A stretch of 64,000 nt of DNA from assembly GCA_965224845.1 (NCBI GenBank), contig CBDDAJ010000013.1:124001-188000 (forward strand). The letters are read 5' to 3'. The notes below the pieces were generated by a model. The model searched no databases. It had not been told where the DNA came from and saw only the letters and a program-made list of their open reading frames with translations. The position numbers and the translations under genes were made by a program. Within the stretch, counting starts at the first letter, position 1. Every line of letters starts with the position of its first letter. Origin of the DNA: Wocania_A sp965224845. GTDB taxonomy: Bacteria; Bacteroidota; Bacteroidia; Flavobacteriales; Flavobacteriaceae. Of the stretch, positions 63,590 to 64,000 are shown in pieces.

Positions 63590-64000
63590 TTAAAATTTGG
63601 TTTTTATTTCTTTCCAAACATCTAATCTATCAGTTGTTACTAACATATATTTACCATAAGGAATAGTAATAAGTCTGAAAAAATCTCCACGTATATCCTG
63701 GCTAGGATTCTTAATTTTCCATTTGCCCCACCTGTTTACTGTCCCTTTGGGGCTTACAGGCTCTTCTGAAAATATCCCACTCCTCCTCCCCGTGGTAGCA
63801 TGGATATAATGTAATAAATTCGAATAGGTTGTATTGTTTTTACTGAAAGATTGTAACATCACATCAGTAGGACTAAAAAAGTTTGTTTCATAACAGGCAA
63901 TCGTATTTTTATACTTATCAGTATCCCATGCATCAACAAAGCTTGTCATGAGGTTTATGTCTGGATTACCTGATGAGTTTTTAAAGTTATTAGGTACAAG
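63590..64000 (-). CDS. C-terminal part of a protein truncated by the window
   Basis: The frame is open from 64000 (LVPNNFKNSSGNPDINLM) to the stop at 63590, at least 136 residues. Aromatic and polar residues alternate (FFSPTDVMLQSFS, YGKYMLVTTDRLDVW). No family is recognised. The true start lies beyond the window. It likely forms an operon with the T9SS cargo gene, whose start is one base downstream. Confidence 0.6.
   Translation of the reverse strand, partial: LVPNNFKNSSGNPDINLMTSFVDAWDTDKYKNTIACYETNFFSPTDVMLQSFSKNNTTYSNLLHYIHATTGRRSGIFSEEPVSPKGTVNRWGKWKIKNPSQDIRGDFFRLITIPYGKYMLVTTDRLDVWKEIKTKF

Noticed and set aside
1..64000. CRISPR arrays, insertion sequences or prophage genes
   Set aside because: No regularly spaced repeats, transposase, or phage genes were seen; the only recombinase is xerD.

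Overview
The window looks like chromosomal DNA of a marine-type flavobacterium (Bacteroidota, Flavobacteriaceae). The sequence is AT-rich. Promoters that can be recognised follow the Bacteroidota pattern TTG-N20-TAnnTTTG. Two secreted proteins carry type IX secretion (T9SS) C-terminal sorting domains. TonB-dependent receptor, DUF5916, GIN/DUF2807, FormylGly sulfatase and GH92 families, and a zapA-6S RNA-rny cluster, all fit this group. No species is claimed.

Positions 1-37,000 are mostly conserved chromosome: an Smr protein, cysteine desulfurase, an M23-peptidase/TonB-receptor/bPH2/sulfatase operon (9183 to 2899, minus strand), coiled-coil-zapA-6S RNA-rny, xerD, aroQ, lpd, ndh, a second sulfatase, msrB, a T9SS-exported FN3 protein, an M48 lipoprotein, a UMF1-type MFS protein, an ECF sigma/anti-sigma operon driving two repetitive solenoid proteins, clpC, gyrA with a TPR gene, thiolase with an NlpC/P60 gene, and a 7TM-HD phosphohydrolase. 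A tRNA-Ser(GCU)/tRNA-Pro(UGG) pair at 37,084-37,265 ends this part.

From 37,500 on the content changes to accessory carbohydrate metabolism. First comes a three-gene block, all plus strand: a membrane-spanning protein with an outer LamG domain and an inner SARP/BTAD-like DNA-binding region, a Tat-exported Gfo/Idh/MocA oxidoreductase, and an exported HEAT-repeat protein ending in two DUF1080 (3-keto-glycoside hydrolase-like) domains. The last gene is frameshifted in this sequence. I read the block as a candidate carbohydrate-sensing plus oxidation/elimination system. Second comes a seven-gene minus-strand operon (56,510 to 44,898): phosphomannose isomerase-like, two GH92 alpha-mannosidases, a six-hairpin glycosidase, a GntR/HutC regulator, a ROK sugar kinase and a sugar MFS permease. 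It is a mannoside (N-glycan or mannan) utilisation locus without SusC/SusD.

The right end holds a small HCxxC metal-handling-type protein, a decayed or very small ORF, a DUF5916 outer-membrane protein, a GlpT/UhpT-type transporter next to a lipoprotein glycerophosphodiesterase, and a T9SS cargo gene directly after a gene that runs off the window. Two genes carry single-base frameshifts (near 1516 and 41,830), which could be real decay or assembly errors.
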